This document shows, piece after piece, positions 11,485 to 57,734 of a DNA stretch of 60,000 nt. Origin of the DNA: Nymphaea colorata (taxonomy: Eukaryota; Streptophyta; Magnoliopsida; Nymphaeales; Nymphaeaceae); assembly GCF_008831285.2 (NCBI RefSeq), contig NC_045140.1, positions 5,065,528-5,125,527 of the forward strand, read 5' to 3'. The translations under genes and the position numbers were made by a program. The notes beneath the pieces were generated by a model. It was not told the DNA's origin and made no database searches. It worked only from the letters and a program-made list of their open reading frames with translations. The first letter of the stretch is position 1. Every line of letters starts with the position of its first letter.

Positions 11485-12321
11485 TTGTTTTCCTCTGTGC
11501 GGTGTAGTTCAGTGGCACGCACTAGAGGAGGGAGTGTTGGTGGAAGAGGGAGAACTCCTCGCAGCACCAGGAGCCAAAATGTCGAGACTCATCCTACTGA
11601 ACGTAGGACCTCTGTTGGATACATCCAACAACAGCAAGCGTTCATTATGAACACCTTACAGATGATTACGAGGTTGATGCATGACTTGGCGTAGACTGCT
11701 CCTTCAGGAGGAACCCGTATGGATATAAATGGAACTATGAATGGTGATGCAAGGGGTGTAACTCACCAACAATTTATGAACTTACATCCACCAAAATTTC
11801 ATGGAAAATGCACTGTTGATGATGCAGAGAAGTAGATAAAAGAAACCGAGAAGGTCTTTACTACCCTAGATGTGCCTAACAACAAGAATGTTCAGTATGG
11901 AACCTTTATGCTAAAAGGAGATGCTGAAGAATGGTGGTAAACACAACGCGAAGTGAAGTTCGCAAATCACGAAGTAACTTGAGAAGAATTCAAGGAAGCA
12001 TTCACACATGCTTACATACCAGCCTTCACATGGGAGAAACACATGCAAGAATTCTTGGAGCTTCAACAGAAGAGTATGAGTCTACACGAATATCTCATCA
12101 AATTCAAACACTTGGAAAAGTATTGCCCCCATGTGTATACTTCTGATGCGGACAAAGCAAATAAGTTCATTAGAGGACTTAAAGATGGGTTGTGGAACAA
12201 AGTAATGGGTAGTCACCCAAGAGACTTGGATGATGCAATTGACAAGGCCACACATTTTGATGAGGACTGGAACAGGACTCATGAGACAGACAGGAGGAAT
12301 GAATTTCTGCAGTCTAAGTAG
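11485..12321 (+). pseudogene. Gypsy gag, with five stops
   Basis: This is one continuous frame encoding a retrotransposon gag (capsid) protein. Conserved parts are HPPKFHGK, a segment around AEEWW, FKEAFTHAYIP, and the region 12043-12300 with MSLHEYLIKFKHLEKYCP and FIRGLKDGLW. The frame is broken by stops at 11692, 11833, 11938, 11980 and 12319. Most of these fall where a tryptophan codon is usual in the family, the pattern left by deamination of methylated cytosine on the opposite strand. It runs in the same frame into the zinc-knuckle and protease region, so the ancestral product was probably a single gag-pol polyprotein. Confidence 0.85.
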
Positions 12322-12330
12322 AGTCCAAAC

Positions 12331-15300
12331 ATGTTCAAGAGGAAACTAGGTGACAGAATGAATCAAGGGGACAAGTTCAAGAGACAGAGGCCATCATCAT
12401 CCAAGCAGGACGAGGAATGCCCCAAATGTCATCACCAGCATCCCTGTAAAACATGTTACAAAGATGTCGGGGCATGTCTCTATTGCGGAACGCAAGGACA
12501 TTTTATTCGTGAGTGCCCAAAGAAGAAAGAGGCTGAGCAGAGGCATGGTGCAGCTAACCAACCAGCAGAGAAGAAGGTACCTGAGAGAGTTTACGCGACC
12601 ACAGTTGAAAATATGAGATCCACCGACTTGATTGAAGGTACCCTTCTTATACATTCTCATTGGGCACATATTTTGTTTGACTCTGGTGCATCACATTCAT
12701 TTATTTCTAAGAGATTTGCTGAAATCTTAAAGTTAGAAGGAAAAAATATGTCTTATGAATTGTTAGTTGAAATACCCATGGGAAGCAAAGACACATCCAA
12801 AACGTATTTAGAAAATGTGAAAATAAAAATACATGGACAATTATTACCAGCACAACTTGTGGTAATAAATATGATGGTGTATGATGTAATCCTAAGAATG
12901 GCTTGGTTATACTATCACTATGCGACAATAGATTGCAGAAGGAAAAAGTTAAAGATTCAGTTGGAAAACACTAAAAAGATAGAATTTGAGGTAAAAACGC
13001 CCCAAGACCAAAGAAAGTTAGTTGTCTCAGCAGTTAAGGCGAGGAAATATATAGAGAATGGATGCACTGCCTATTTGGTTAGTATGGATGCAATTGACCA
13101 GAAATTAAATCCCATCAGTGAGGTGCGTACGGTGAAGGACTTTGTAGACGTGTTTCCTGAAGATTTACCTGGATTGCCTCCTATACGAGAGGTGAAGTTT
13201 GGCATCGAGTTGGTACCAGGATTTGTACTTATTTCTAAGGTTACATACAGAATTATACAAGCAGAATTGGAAGAATTAAATAAACAGATTCAAGACTTAG
13301 CCAGCAAAGGATTCATCTGTCCAAGTGTGTCACCTTGGGGAGCACCGGTCCTTTTTGTGAAGAACAAAAATGGGTCAATGCGGTTATGTATTGACTACCG
13401 AATGTTGAATCAGGTTAGAATCAAGAATAGATATCCATTGCTTAGAATCAAAGATTTATTCGATCAATTAAAGGAAGCAAAGGTGTTTTCTAAGATAGAC
13501 TTGAGGTCGGGATACCATCCAATGTGAATTAGGGAAGAAGATATTCCCAAAACAACATTTCGCACACGTTATGGGCATTATGAGTTTCAGGTAATGCCTT
13601 TCGGACTCACAAATGCACAAGCAGCTTTTATGGATCTCATGAATCAGATATTTCATGAGTACTTAAACCGATTCGTTATAGTGTTCATTGATGATGTGCT
13701 AGTGTATTCAGAGTGTAAAGCATCACATGTAGTACATCTCGAGCTAGCGATGAAAATATTGAGACAAAATCAACTATATGCCAAGTATTCCAAGTGCGAG
13801 TTTGGGCTACACAAAGTAAATTTCTTAGTGCACACAATCTCGAAGGATGAAGTATCAGTTGATCCAGCGAAAGTGGAAGTTGTACAACAATGGAATGCGT
13901 CAACTAATGTAATAAAAATCAGAAGTTTTCTTGGTTTGGCAAGTTACTACAGAAAGTTCATTAAGGATTTCTCAAAAATTGCAACCCCAATGACTAAATT
14001 ACTACGAAAGGGCGTCAAATTTACGTGGACAGAAGACTGTCAGAAGAGTTTCCAAAAGTTGAAGGACAATTTGACAAACGCCCCATTTCTAACACTGCCA
14101 AATGGGAGGAAAAGATTTGAAGTATATACTGATGCATCAGGAACAGGTTATGGAGCAGTGCTTATGCAAAGAGACAACGTCATAGCATATGCCTCTAGGC
14201 AACTGAAACCACATGAAAAAAACTATCCAACGCATGATCTGGAGTTAGGACCATGGTATTTACACTAAAAATATGGAGGCATTACCTCTATGGTGTGGAA
14301 TTTGAAGTATTTTTTGACTACAAATCTCTCAAATATTTGCTTTCGTAGAATGAATTTAATCTAAGACAGAAGAGACGGCTGGAATATCTCAAAGATTATG
14401 ACTTTGAGATAAAGTATCATCCAAGAAAGGCTAATGTGGTAGTCAATGCACTCAGCAGAAAGACGCATGCTAAAGTTGGTGGACTATTAATGCAAACATG
14501 AAACTTGGTGGAAGACTTTGAATAATGGCATCCATTGCAAGATGATAATGAAAAGGTGAAGTATGCTGCAATAATTGGAGATAGATTTCTTGAGAAAATT
14601 ATTGAGAAACAAAAACAGAGCCTTGAATATACAAAGTTGATACTTGAGTGTCACAAGAAGGAAGAAACTCCTTTTTCTGAGGATGACGATGGATCTGTAT
14701 GGTTCAATAGTAGATTGTACATTCCGAATGATCCAGAAGTGAAAGACAGGCTGCTAGAAGAGGCACACAAAACAAGATACACCATACATCCGGGAAGCAC
14801 CAAGATATATCAAATTTTAAGAATAAACTTTTGGTGGCCACGAATGAAGAAAGAGATTGCTGAGTTCGTATCACGATGCTTGGTGTGTCAACATGTTAAA
14901 GTGGAACATCAGAAACTGGGTGGCTTGATGCAACGAATAGAGATTCCTTAATGAAAGTGGGAAGACATCACTATGGATTTCATAGTGGGGTTACCACGTA
15001 CTCGACGACAACACGATGTTATTTGGGTAGTGGTGGACCGCCTAACTAAATCTGCACATTTCCTTCCTCTCAAGATTTCACAATCATTTAAAAGTCTGGC
15101 TGATTTGTATGTTGATGAAATTATGAGGTTTCATGGAATTCATAAATCAATCATCTTCGATAGAGATCCAAGATTTACATCCAAGTTCTGGGAAAGGTTA
15201 CAAGAAGCGTTGAGAACAAAACTGAAACTGAGTACAACATTTCATCCGCAAACAGATGGGCAATCCAAGCGAACCATTCAGACTCTTGATGATATGTTAA

Positions 15301-16013
15301 GAGCTTGTGTTTTGCAATGGAAGAGTGAATGGGATAAACATGTAAAGTTGGTCGAATTTGCCTACAACAACAGCTACCATTCTAGCATTGGAATGGCTCC
15401 GTTTGAAGCTCTCTATGACCGACCTTGTAGATCACCATCATGTTGGGCTGAGGTAGGAGACAACAGGATTGATGATCCTTTAGTAATCCAACACTACACT
15501 GACCAAGTCAACATGATTAGAAAGAAACTTTTGGCTGCTCAGAGTCAACAAAAGAGTTATGCAGGCCAACAATGAAGAGAGCTAGCTTTTGAAGTAGGAG
15601 ATCACATATTTGTCAAGATATCACCCACCAAAAGTGTTTTTCGATTCGAAAAGAAAGGAAAATTGAGCCTAAGATACATTGGTCCGTTCGAGATTCTGGA
15701 AAAAGTTGGAGAGGTTGCATATCGAATTGCACTTCCACCGCAATATAGTCATGTTCATCTAGTATTTCACGTATCGATGCTAAGGAAATATGTACCTGAT
15801 CTCTCGCATGTGATAGACTACAAATAAGTTGTTTTGCAAGAAGACATGACAATATAAGAAAAGCCGTTTTGGATCATAGACTGGAAGGAACATATGTTGC
15901 GAAAGAAGACCATCCCACTAGTTCAAGTAGAATGGCAGCACCATGACATCAAGGAATGTATGTGGAAGCCAGAAGAGGACATGAGAAAGAGTTATCCCCA
16001 ATTATTTCAATAA
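12331..16013 (+). pseudogene. Gypsy pol: PR-RT-RH-INT-tail, broken
   Basis: Domains in order: CCHC zinc knuckle [15 protein letters not shown] (about 12475), protease [12 protein letters not shown] (about 12675), reverse transcriptase with LRSGYHPM and FIDDVLVYS (13310-13720), and RNase H starting [15 protein letters not shown] (about 14120). The integrase zinc region (H...H...CLVCQ, 14760-14900) and core (MDFIVGLP, then DRDPRF, 14970-15400) follow. A tail with WKEHMLRKKTIPLVQVEW and WKPEEDMRKSYPQLF ends at 16013 and resembles the chromodomain-like ending of chromoviruses. Damage: TGA at 13525, a frameshift near 14250 in RNase H, stops near 14500, 14949/14952, 15573, 15826 and 15856. The integrase position normally held by the catalytic Glu (after DGQS) is Lys. 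Enzyme activity is not expected. Confidence 0.88.
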
Positions 16014-16060
16014 GGTACGCTCAAATTGTGAGGACGAAATTTCTTTTTAGGGGGAGAGGA

Positions 16061-18987
16061 TGTAAGTCCCACGATTTTTCTTTCCGTATTTATTTAGTTT
16101 AAATGATTGAAACTGTCAAGGGGAAAGTGTTGGAAAGAAACAAATTTGTTGTCTAGAATAAACCTGACTGAGAATAAGTAACTAAAAAGAGTAAATGGCA
16201 AGAGGGAAAACTGAAAAAAATCATTCCATTCTCCAGAGATACTAAAACAAAATTCGTATGGCAAGGAGGGAGGCCTTGTAGGGGGTTTATGTAACCCCAT
16301 TTTTCAGAAAATGACCATTCCTTTTACTGCAGCAATAGAGGAAAACGTCTAGCAATAGAGAGATTGAGAGAGAAAGAGAACAAGAGGGAGAAGGGTTTCA
16401 GTTTTGCTCTCTTCTAGGAGAAGATCAAGGTTGGTGGCTGCTGGAAATTCATCTCAGATTTTACAAGTATGGGGATATTCAGTGATGATTGTAGCATAAA
16501 GCCACGTATTTTTTTACTTTGTATAGATACATATACATGTACATCTATGTATGCATACGCCCAAATATGAATCTATCCATAAGTTATTGTATGGTGGAAT
16601 AGAAATATAGTCCTCTAAGTTCTAGTTCTTTCTGATTTCAAAGAAAAGATATGAAGCATGCTAGCCGTAAGGCATGTTAGTTCTGGTTGTGTTTTGAAAT
16701 CATCGGGTCCCTATATCATGCTATGTATCTTCATCCGTGAGAAACCCACATTACAATCAACCTTCATACAGAGCATGCATATCGAAGGTAAGAGTTTCAT
16801 TAGAGAATCCAAACCATCTGCGGAAATATAACGATTTACTGGAACTCTAATGGAGGCGTTAGGATTCGATCACAGAACTTGCTACACAAAACTCTCAAGA
16901 GGGAAGACTCGACTGTCGTCCCGAACTCACTATTACACTAAACCAAAAAAAGGGGAGCAGTCTGGGACGATGCCGACAGCCGGCATGGTCTTCTTTGCTA
17001 GACATATGTTAACAAAAATCAGTAAACCGATAAGGGAAAGGGAAGGAAAGACCTCATGCTCTATCGACGAGTAGAGCAGTCGCCCGATCGACGGGAAACC
17101 GGCCGTTTTCCCGACGCTGGTGGCAGAGGGGTGACTTGGAAAAAGGGAGGAACATGACCTCGACTCCTCCTGTCGTTCCCTTTATCCTACTGATCCCTCA
17201 CTGTCGCAGCGAGAGGGAGACCGAGAAGGATGCCATTGAAGCTGGGAGGCCTTCCTCACAAGGTGATACTGGGAACAGCAGAGGAGGTGGCGGTGACTGA
17301 GAGCGTCGGTCGATCGGTAGGCGCAGCAGTGGGGAAACCCAACGCCGTATCTCGCAGGAGAAGAAGAGATCTCTCCCTCCAGCTTGGTTTCTCTCTGGTT
17401 TGTGGTGGCTGAAGAACCGATCGAAGCTCCACCACCGGGCAAATCGAGAGAGGAAGAAGCTCTCGCGAGGGGAGAGAAAAATGGGCATGAAATGAGAAAA
17501 AAAAACGAGCGGGCCAAATTTATATAAGCTTTGGAAATTTTCAAAAATAGTCCACTTTATCAAAAAAATCCTTCGAAAAGCGGTTATAATTTACAAAAAT
17601 TAATCCCACAACGTTTTTGCTAAAAACTTTTTTAGAAAGAGGCTTGCGAAAGTTATTTTCAGTAAAAAACCGGAGATTTCATACAAAATTGTAAAGTAGT
17701 GCCCTCCAAGTTCTTAAAAGTTACCAAAAGGGGGTTTTCTTATATTTGTTTGCAATTTTGAGGGAAAAACGTAATATTATGCATTATTGCTCTGTTGTAC
17801 CCTTAGTTTTATTTAAAATTTCAGAAAAAGGGTTTTGAAATCTCTTGTTTTTATATGATGATCACAATATTATTATTTGAGATTTCTGAACGTAATTACT
17901 TTGTATTGATGCATGTCTATTCGACTTTGCTTTGTTGTCATAAATTAAGTTATAAAATGGCTTATTGCTTCTGTTTGGGAAACCGAGCTTGAGGGTTGTT
18001 TCTGTGAGAGGTAATAGACGATGTCTAGTGATGATAAACCCTTACATTCGAATTTCATGGGAGAAACGTTGACTGTGTATGCATTGGTATATGTGAGTGC
18101 GAGCTTGTGTTTTTGCCTAGTGTTTGGTTTCATCCCGAGAGGTAGTGGTGCGCGTTAGCTCACTATTGTCGCATACTCATCTGTCTGCACTAGAGGGCCC
18201 ACAGGGTATTGGATGGCAAAATGGCACAAGATTTTGTTCTGTTTCTGTTGGAGAGCAAGGCTCTCCTGGTCCCTCACCTCGGTTACCTAGAGGGGCCAGT
18301 CTACCACTTCGGATAACACCGGTGGTTGGAACCTGCTACTGCAACAGCGATCTGGGATATCTCAGGAGGCTTCACTGTAGGTTATCCTCGATCAGTTGGA
18401 TCGCCAGATGAAGATATGTTCTATTCTACCTGTGAGTTATGCCCACGGGGTTTTCTGTTGTTGCTCGGCATGATGACCATACCCATTGTAATGATAGGCC
18501 ACGGTTGAAAGTCTATGAATATTTGGAGGTTGTGCACACCTCGTTTTTTTATAATGAGACGTAATTCTAATGTGTATTAAGATTTGATGACTTATGGCTA
18601 TTGACCATAACGTTCCCATATGAGTTATGAACTTGTGTGACGAGACCAAATTATACTTTGTTGGGCCATGTTCCATACAAGGCTGGATTTTTTCATATTC
18701 AGAGAAATTCTAACCATTCTTTCTATCTCTACAGGTGGTTCTTAAGAAATTTTGGCTCATGAAGTGACAATCTCAGTCTTTGTGATGGAGGGGTATTGGC
18801 AATCTGGACACTGCGTCGGTTTTGGGATTTGTGGCTATTTTAGTTGTTTGGGTTCAAGTGTTTTATGGTTGAAATAAATCAGACTGTCTTTTAATACAGT
18901 GTATTTGATTTGGTTTTGGTTATGACTCAATGTTACTTCCGTTATTATTAAAAAAAAAAATTGGTGTCAAAAACTTGGGTCGTGACA
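16061..18987 (+). repeat. Gypsy 3' LTR
   Basis: 2,927 bp, TGTAAGTCCC to GGTCGTGACA, followed directly by the target duplication. It differs from the left LTR by substitutions (several percent judged by eye in 9230-9500 against 16850-17130) and by three larger indels. Frames at 16850, 18124 and 18326 mirror those of the left LTR. Confidence 0.93.
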
Positions 18988-18992
18988 GTTTT

Positions 18993-20505
18993 GGACCCAT
19001 TTTCTTATATAAAAGACATTCTGATCCAAATCTAGATGCTCAATTGGACCAGACCATAGATCGAACCTCAGATCTAAATCCAAATTCATGATTCAAGAGG
19101 GGCATAAAGGTTAGATATTACAAATCAAGCCACCAAAAGTTGGGGAAGTCCTTGTTTTAGCAAACTTGAAGCGTATTTGAACTATTTTGAAAAGTTTTGC
19201 TAAAACCTTGGACTTTTTACTGAAACTTTTGGTATGAACAAATGAAATATAGAAAAGGGGACGTCCCCCATTGTGAGGCATCTAAAGCATTGCACAAACT
19301 TCTTCGTCCTTTCTTTTTGTGTTTCCATCATTTTCTTTTCTTTTCTCTCAATTGGTGTGTTGTTCTTTCAGGCATTGCAGCAAGGTTGAGTTGGAATTGC
19401 TAATCAGGGCATTGGTTAGGTTCTTCTAACTCGTTAGAGAAGGCTTAAGGTTGAAACCAAAACTACTAGGGGATTGGTTGAGATCCGTCAAACCAGGTCT
19501 CGACAACAAGCCAGCATTGTTTTCTTATGATGGTTTAAAGATCTTCCTTACCTCCTCTTGCTTTCTATGTATCTAAAAGCATGGAGGAGAAGAAGAGGAA
19601 GAAACAGGGAGGGAAAGAAGCAGAAGAACAGCAAAGACCGAAAAATGGAGAAGAAAAAGAACAAAAAACAAAGAAGGAAGAAGAAGAAGAAGAAGAACAA
19701 AGAACTGAAAAGAAGTGATTGAAAATAGTCCGGGTCTGACATTTTTTCAACCGTAGTTCATAAGAACTCTAGTCCGGCTTATCCCCGCTCTTGCTATCCA
19801 TGAATACAAAAAATAACATTTGATGGGCGACACTGAGTGGTACCTATCTTTGCCATCAAACATCTCCTTAGGTTTGGTAGGAAAATTGTATATCAAATTT
19901 AAATTCAATTCGGAATCAAATTTGCATTTTCTTTGTGAAATTCGTCTATTTATAGCATTTGATAAGAAGAATGTAATGTTCTTAAAACATATGTTTTTAA
20001 AATATGAAGTTTAAGTACACCATATTCTTGTTCCCATAAATATGACGGATTTATGATTTTGTTCTTAAATCTAACAATACCTGAGATAATAATAGCATGG
20101 TTTCTCAAACAAAAGATTGTTGTTTTAAGATGTTAAGTTGATCCAAGTCCCGAAGCAACCCCACACCTAAAAAAAGTGGCAGCCAGTATGACTGGATCCA
20201 ATAAAAATTAGACTTGATATCGACCCGACACGTTAACGAGTTGCATCACCATGGGAGCCTAAACAAATCCCGATTCGGCAAAGAACCGGAAATACCGAGA
20301 AACCCTGTCAATCTTGGGCATTCTTTAACGCATTCCTTTTGTCGATTATTCGGGGACCGAAGGTTAGACAACTGCGTTTGGTGGGGTTTGTGTTTTCATA
20401 TAATTTCTTCATTTTCCTTCAAGTTTTCTTTCTCGAAAATCCGAGGTACGTTGGGGGGAGGGATTCGCTCCTTCCAAGAGGAGCTCGGAAGAAGCTTTTT
20501 GGTGA
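18993..20505. other. Upstream region of the SGF29-like gene
   Basis: No coding sequence is supported. 19580-19715 is a purine-rich GAA/GAAGAA tract on the + strand. The gene's promoter and 5' leader should lie in about the last 300-500 bases before 20506. A weak TATA-like CATATAAT is at about 20397, but I cannot fix a transcription start. Confidence 0.45.
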
Positions 20506-53430
<32,925 letters not shown>

Positions 53431-54548
53431 TTCTGAAGTGTACAGTACTCTTGCCTTGTTTGTGGATGTCTTGTAAATTATGTCCATCTGGTTATTTGCG
53501 ATTCTGCTGGATGCCCCCCAATCCAGGAATTGCCTAACCGGTGTCTGCTGTTTTTGTATATTTTGGAAGCGTCCAGAAACTTTGATGCCGAATGACTAGG
53601 GCCTCTCGAACATGAAAGCTTGGACAAAGCTTTTGTAAAACAGTACCACTCTTAACTGCAGAATTGGCAAGTTTATAGTACCACTAAGAGATTCTCTTTT
53701 AGATGTACTATGCAAGTCACCCCCATTGGTTGTTATTGTATTTCTAATTCCCTGCCATCTCATGTTGATATAAAAGGTTACGACCCTTCATGAAAGCGTA
53801 GATGCAAAATGTGAAACCCTGGTCTTGTCTGAGGGTTTTAGTTCGAAATCCTGCAAGGCGTGAAGCTTAGCTTGAGTATCAAGCAAAGAAAGGAAAACAG
53901 ACGAAAAAGCGGGCAAGGCAGGAATGCTTAGTGTACATCATCATCTAGTGCATGGTCGGCTCTTTCTAATTATTGTTAACCTTGGCGTCTGCTCTCGCCA
54001 CGCATAAAATTTGTATGAAATAAAAATGCAGCTCTGGTTTCACGCGAGATGGTTACGTGGTTTCTCGCAAGATGGTTACGTTCATCTCATGCACAGCCCT
54101 CGGGGAATGACCTGTGGTCCTTTGGCCTATTTTTAGGATAACCTTGATCCATTCTTACGGGTAGGTATTGTGTACTGTACACCTTTGTATTGTGCACAGG
54201 CCTACCTCCTTGGGGGTTTGACAGCTCTACATCATAAGTGTTATTACAGGCTCAGATTTTCATCCAATGCGGCATTGAAGGCTGCCCTAAGCCTTCAACC
54301 CTGTTATCTATAGGGCCCATTGGTAAAAAAAATTTAGATAAAAATGCATGAAATAAATTTAATGGATTTAATTTCAAAAAATAAAATCCCCATCCTAGTT
54401 TCTTGTGTGTGATGGGCATAAAATAGAAATTCTATAAAGTATCACTTTTTTTATGGTTGGAAAACCTAACCAAAGGGGAGAAATTGAAATGAAAGAAGCC
54501 TGTTCATGGCTCGATGGAGCCACTGACGGATAGGAAAAAACCGATTAA
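53431..54548 (+). other. SGF29 3' untranslated region and flank
   Basis: The 3' UTR probably covers the first few hundred bases. A canonical AATAAA is at about 54019 (ATGAAATAAAAATG); earlier weaker signals are possible, for example near 53770. The rest is plain AT-rich sequence. Confidence 0.5.
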
Positions 54549-54551
54549 CAC

Positions 54552-55080
54552 TACAAAAAAGATGGTTTCACCGACACACGGAAAATATAATGTCGATGAA
54601 AGCTGATTTTTACTGACATTCAAAGCTAAATGTTGGTAAGCATAAATTTTCACTGATGTCTAGAGGAGGACGTCGGCTAAGAAAAGTCTTCACCAATGTG
54701 TGGAGCTCTTGTATCGTTGAAGTTGCACCTTTATGGACACACTACAGTTCTCGTGTCGAAGAAAGTGTTCGAGGTTGAAGATTACCGACGTCTAGCTTAG
54801 TGTGTCGGTCAAAAGTACAGGTATTGGTCTAATTTTTACTGACACGTGACATTCTCGGCGTTGTTGAAATGTATCTCCATTGAAACATTATCGATGTAAA
54901 CATTGTGTGTCACTAAAACTCTACTTTGGTTGATGTGTTGACTACAAACATTTGCTAATACCCTTTTCACCAACGCGCCTCAGAAGTCGGTAATGTTTAC
55001 CGCATTAACATTACTGATGTTTTTAAGTAATGCCTTTACCAATGTGTCTCATGCGTCGGTAAATGCTTCCCTAATTATTA
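54552..55080. repeat. CACTA left subterminal repeat array
   Basis: Repeated units such as CACCGACACACGG, ACCGACGTCTAGC, ACCAACGCGCCTC...AGTCGGTAATG and ACCAATGTGTCTC...CGTCGGTAAATG. A matching array fills about 57735-58150. Confidence 0.8.
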
Positions 55081-56083
55081 CATCTGCCTGAACCCGTCTT
55101 CTCATTCATTCTTCTTCCCTCTTTTCTTTTTTCTTTTCTTTTCTCTTCTCTCTTCCTCCCACCAGCAATTTTCTGGCAAACTCTTTTTTCTTCATCATGT
55201 TTTTGGACTGCTTGAAGCTTCAAAAGGTTGGTTCCTCAATTTTCTCTCTCATTTTTTCTAATTCTATATGATTTAAAGTTATAACATGCTTGTATGGTAC
55301 AAATTTGATTTTTTTCAACAAGATCTCACCGTTTTTTGTAGTATTAGGCATTAAAACCTTGTAAGTATACATGTGCTTATTTACAGAATGTGCTTATTTA
55401 CATAATATTATTTATAGAATGCATATGCCAAATTCAAGTACACATATGCTTATTTATTTACAGAATATTAGTTTGATTGGTTGTCATTTGAATGCACTTG
55501 TGGATGTTTTAATGCTTTCGGTCCCTAACCTTTTTATCTACCCATCAAGTGTTTGACGAGTTGTTTAAACGAGTGAAAAATTATATTTTTCTTGAACTGC
55601 TTGGATTCTAGCGTCATTTAGGAATTATGTAGCATGTTACATCACTGTATTATATTTTTCTTGAACAACTTGGATTCTAGCATACTTTAAGAATTATGTA
55701 GTATGTTACATCATTGTATGGTGCAATAAATCTTTTGTTAGTGATATTTTAGTTAAGGATAAGATGATATTTATATTATATATATGTTAAAGTTGTCAAT
55801 TTTTGACGTTGTTCTCAAGGTATAGGATTATCCAAATAAAATATTTAAGTAATTATTTAAAAGATTGCATGACAAGCTACACAACGAGTATTCATTTGCA
55901 CGAATCGAAAACCAAATAGTTAAACTTTAGTATTGACAATATAGGAGTTGATCATGTTGAAGTTGGTTGTGCATGTTTATTAAAAGATGAATAATCAAAC
56001 TTGGATTATAAAAAAAAAGAGACAATTTGGAATATGTAACCCGTGTAAAGCAATTTTGTCTATGTTATCGCACATAATGTGAT

Positions 56084-57412
56084 AGTGAATGGAAGAATGA
56101 GATATTTTTGTGTAAGATGCAATAATGTCTTCACTGAGGCTACTAAAGATGTCATCGATCACATCATATGTAATGGTTTTGTAGAGACGTATCTTTATTG
56201 GGAATATCATGGGGAGAGAAGAAATTTACATGAATGTGCATCATAAATAGTTGTAGAAAATATTCAAGGGTTGCTATCAAACTTGTTCTATGTACAACCG
56301 GATGCATCATCTTTTCATATGGCAGTTAGCATGGAAGATCATTAGATCAACAATGATTATGAAAGATCGATTAAAGATATTGAACATCCACTGTATCCAT
56401 GGTGCAACAAATTTACGAAGATGAGTTTTTTAATATGATTATTTTCTATAAAAAATTTATGTTGGTAGACAGACAAAAGCTTTGGTTTGTTATTTGAGTT
56501 GTTAATAGATGCATTTCCTACAGGGTAGAACTGTCGGAATCAGTTTATGAGGCAAAGAAAATCATTGGAGAGTTGAAGGTTGATTGCCAAAAAATTGATA
56601 TGTATCTTAGTAATTTTATGTTATTTAGAAATGAGGACACAACGAAATATACATATAATAAATCTGATACTTCATGATGAAAAGACAATGATGATGAACA
56701 GATACACACAAAGGCATGTAAGCATCAGAGGACATTAATGAAGACTCTACGATATTTTCCCTCACTATAGTTATGAAGAGAATATTCACAATGACTGAAA
56801 TTGCAAAACATATGATATGGCACAGTGACCAGCGTCTAAAGAATGGAGTCCTTAGATACCCAGTAGATGGTGCAACATTGAAGAACTTTGATGAGATGCA
56901 ACCACCATTTACATTTGAAGCTCAAAATGTATGATTGGGTTTGACTAATGGTGGATTCAACCTATTTGGAAACTTAAGTTCAACCTACAGCGTATAGCTT
57001 GTGGTGCTGGTGATATATAATTTGCCACCTTGGATGTGCATGAAGCAACCATATATGTTGTTATTAATCATATTAGGACCAGCAATTCCAAACACAAATA
57101 GCATGGATGTATGTCTACATCGATGAATTGAATTTGTTATGGACTGTGGGAGTACGTGTATTTGACTTTTATAGACAACAACATTTTCAAATGTATGGTT
57201 TTATTGTGGAATGTACATGATTTTTCGGGACATGCATACATATTGGGTTGGAATACGAAAGGTAAGCTAACTTGTTCTGTCTGTTGCAAAGATACACGTA
57301 GTTGCAAAATAAAACATAGCAAAAAGATGTGTTATATGAGTCATCGTCATTGGCTTCCATTGAGTCATAAATATCGAAAAAATAAACACACGTTTGATGG
57401 TGCGGTGGAATG
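56084..57412 (+). pseudogene. TNP2-like CACTA transposase remains
   Basis: A transposase-associated zinc-binding type domain is readable at about 56097-56220 (RYFCVRCNNVFTEATKDVID, then FVETYLYWEYHGE). The TNP2 core follows at about 56800-57412: IAKHMIWHSDQRLKNGVLRY, VDGATLKNFDEMQPPF, LGLTNGGFNLFGNLSSTYS, YNLPPWMCMKQ, then VHDFSGHAYILGWNTKGKL, KDTRSCKIKHSKKMCYMSHR and KHTFDGAVE. Stops lie near 56936 and 56994, with further frame changes. The stretch between the two domains and everything after TNP2 is lost, so no TNPA-like partner is visible. TNP2-family proteins catalyse excision of CACTA elements. Confidence 0.85.
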
Positions 57413-57734
57413 AAGACCAGCTTCCCGACACATGACTGTAGGGTCATAACTATTGCACCATATGGCATTGAACACAGACATGGAAGAAGGACTAAACTAT
57501 AGTTGAAAGAAAAAAAAAAGGATATCTTTCACTTTGCCATATTGGGAGCATAACATATTACATCAGTTGTATTGTAATATAAGTGCGAACATTTGTTATA
57601 TTTATACATTTGGTTCATGAACATGTAATTGTTTCGTTTGATAGATAGAAAATGTAAGCAAGTATGTTGTATTTGTATTTTCGATTTTCGGACAAATTAT
57701 GTTATACTTGGATAGAGAAGAAAACTTAAAAAAA

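Larger units (their letters stand above)
8448..18992 (+). mobile_element. Ty3/gypsy retrotransposon, complete but inactivated
   Basis: The element proper is 8453-18987, flanked by the 5-bp target duplication GTTTT at 8448-8452 and 18988-18992. It has two long LTRs (8453-11304 and 16061-18987), both starting TGTAAG and ending GTGACA, a primer-binding-like site just after the left LTR, and a purine tract (GGGGGAGAGGA) just before the right one. The internal 4.76 kb carries gag, zinc knuckle, protease, reverse transcriptase, RNase H, integrase and a chromodomain-like tail, in the gypsy order. Very long LTRs and the tail suggest the chromovirus (Tekay/Del-like) group; this clade call is inference. 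Many stops and at least one frameshift make it non-functional for protein production. Confidence 0.93.
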
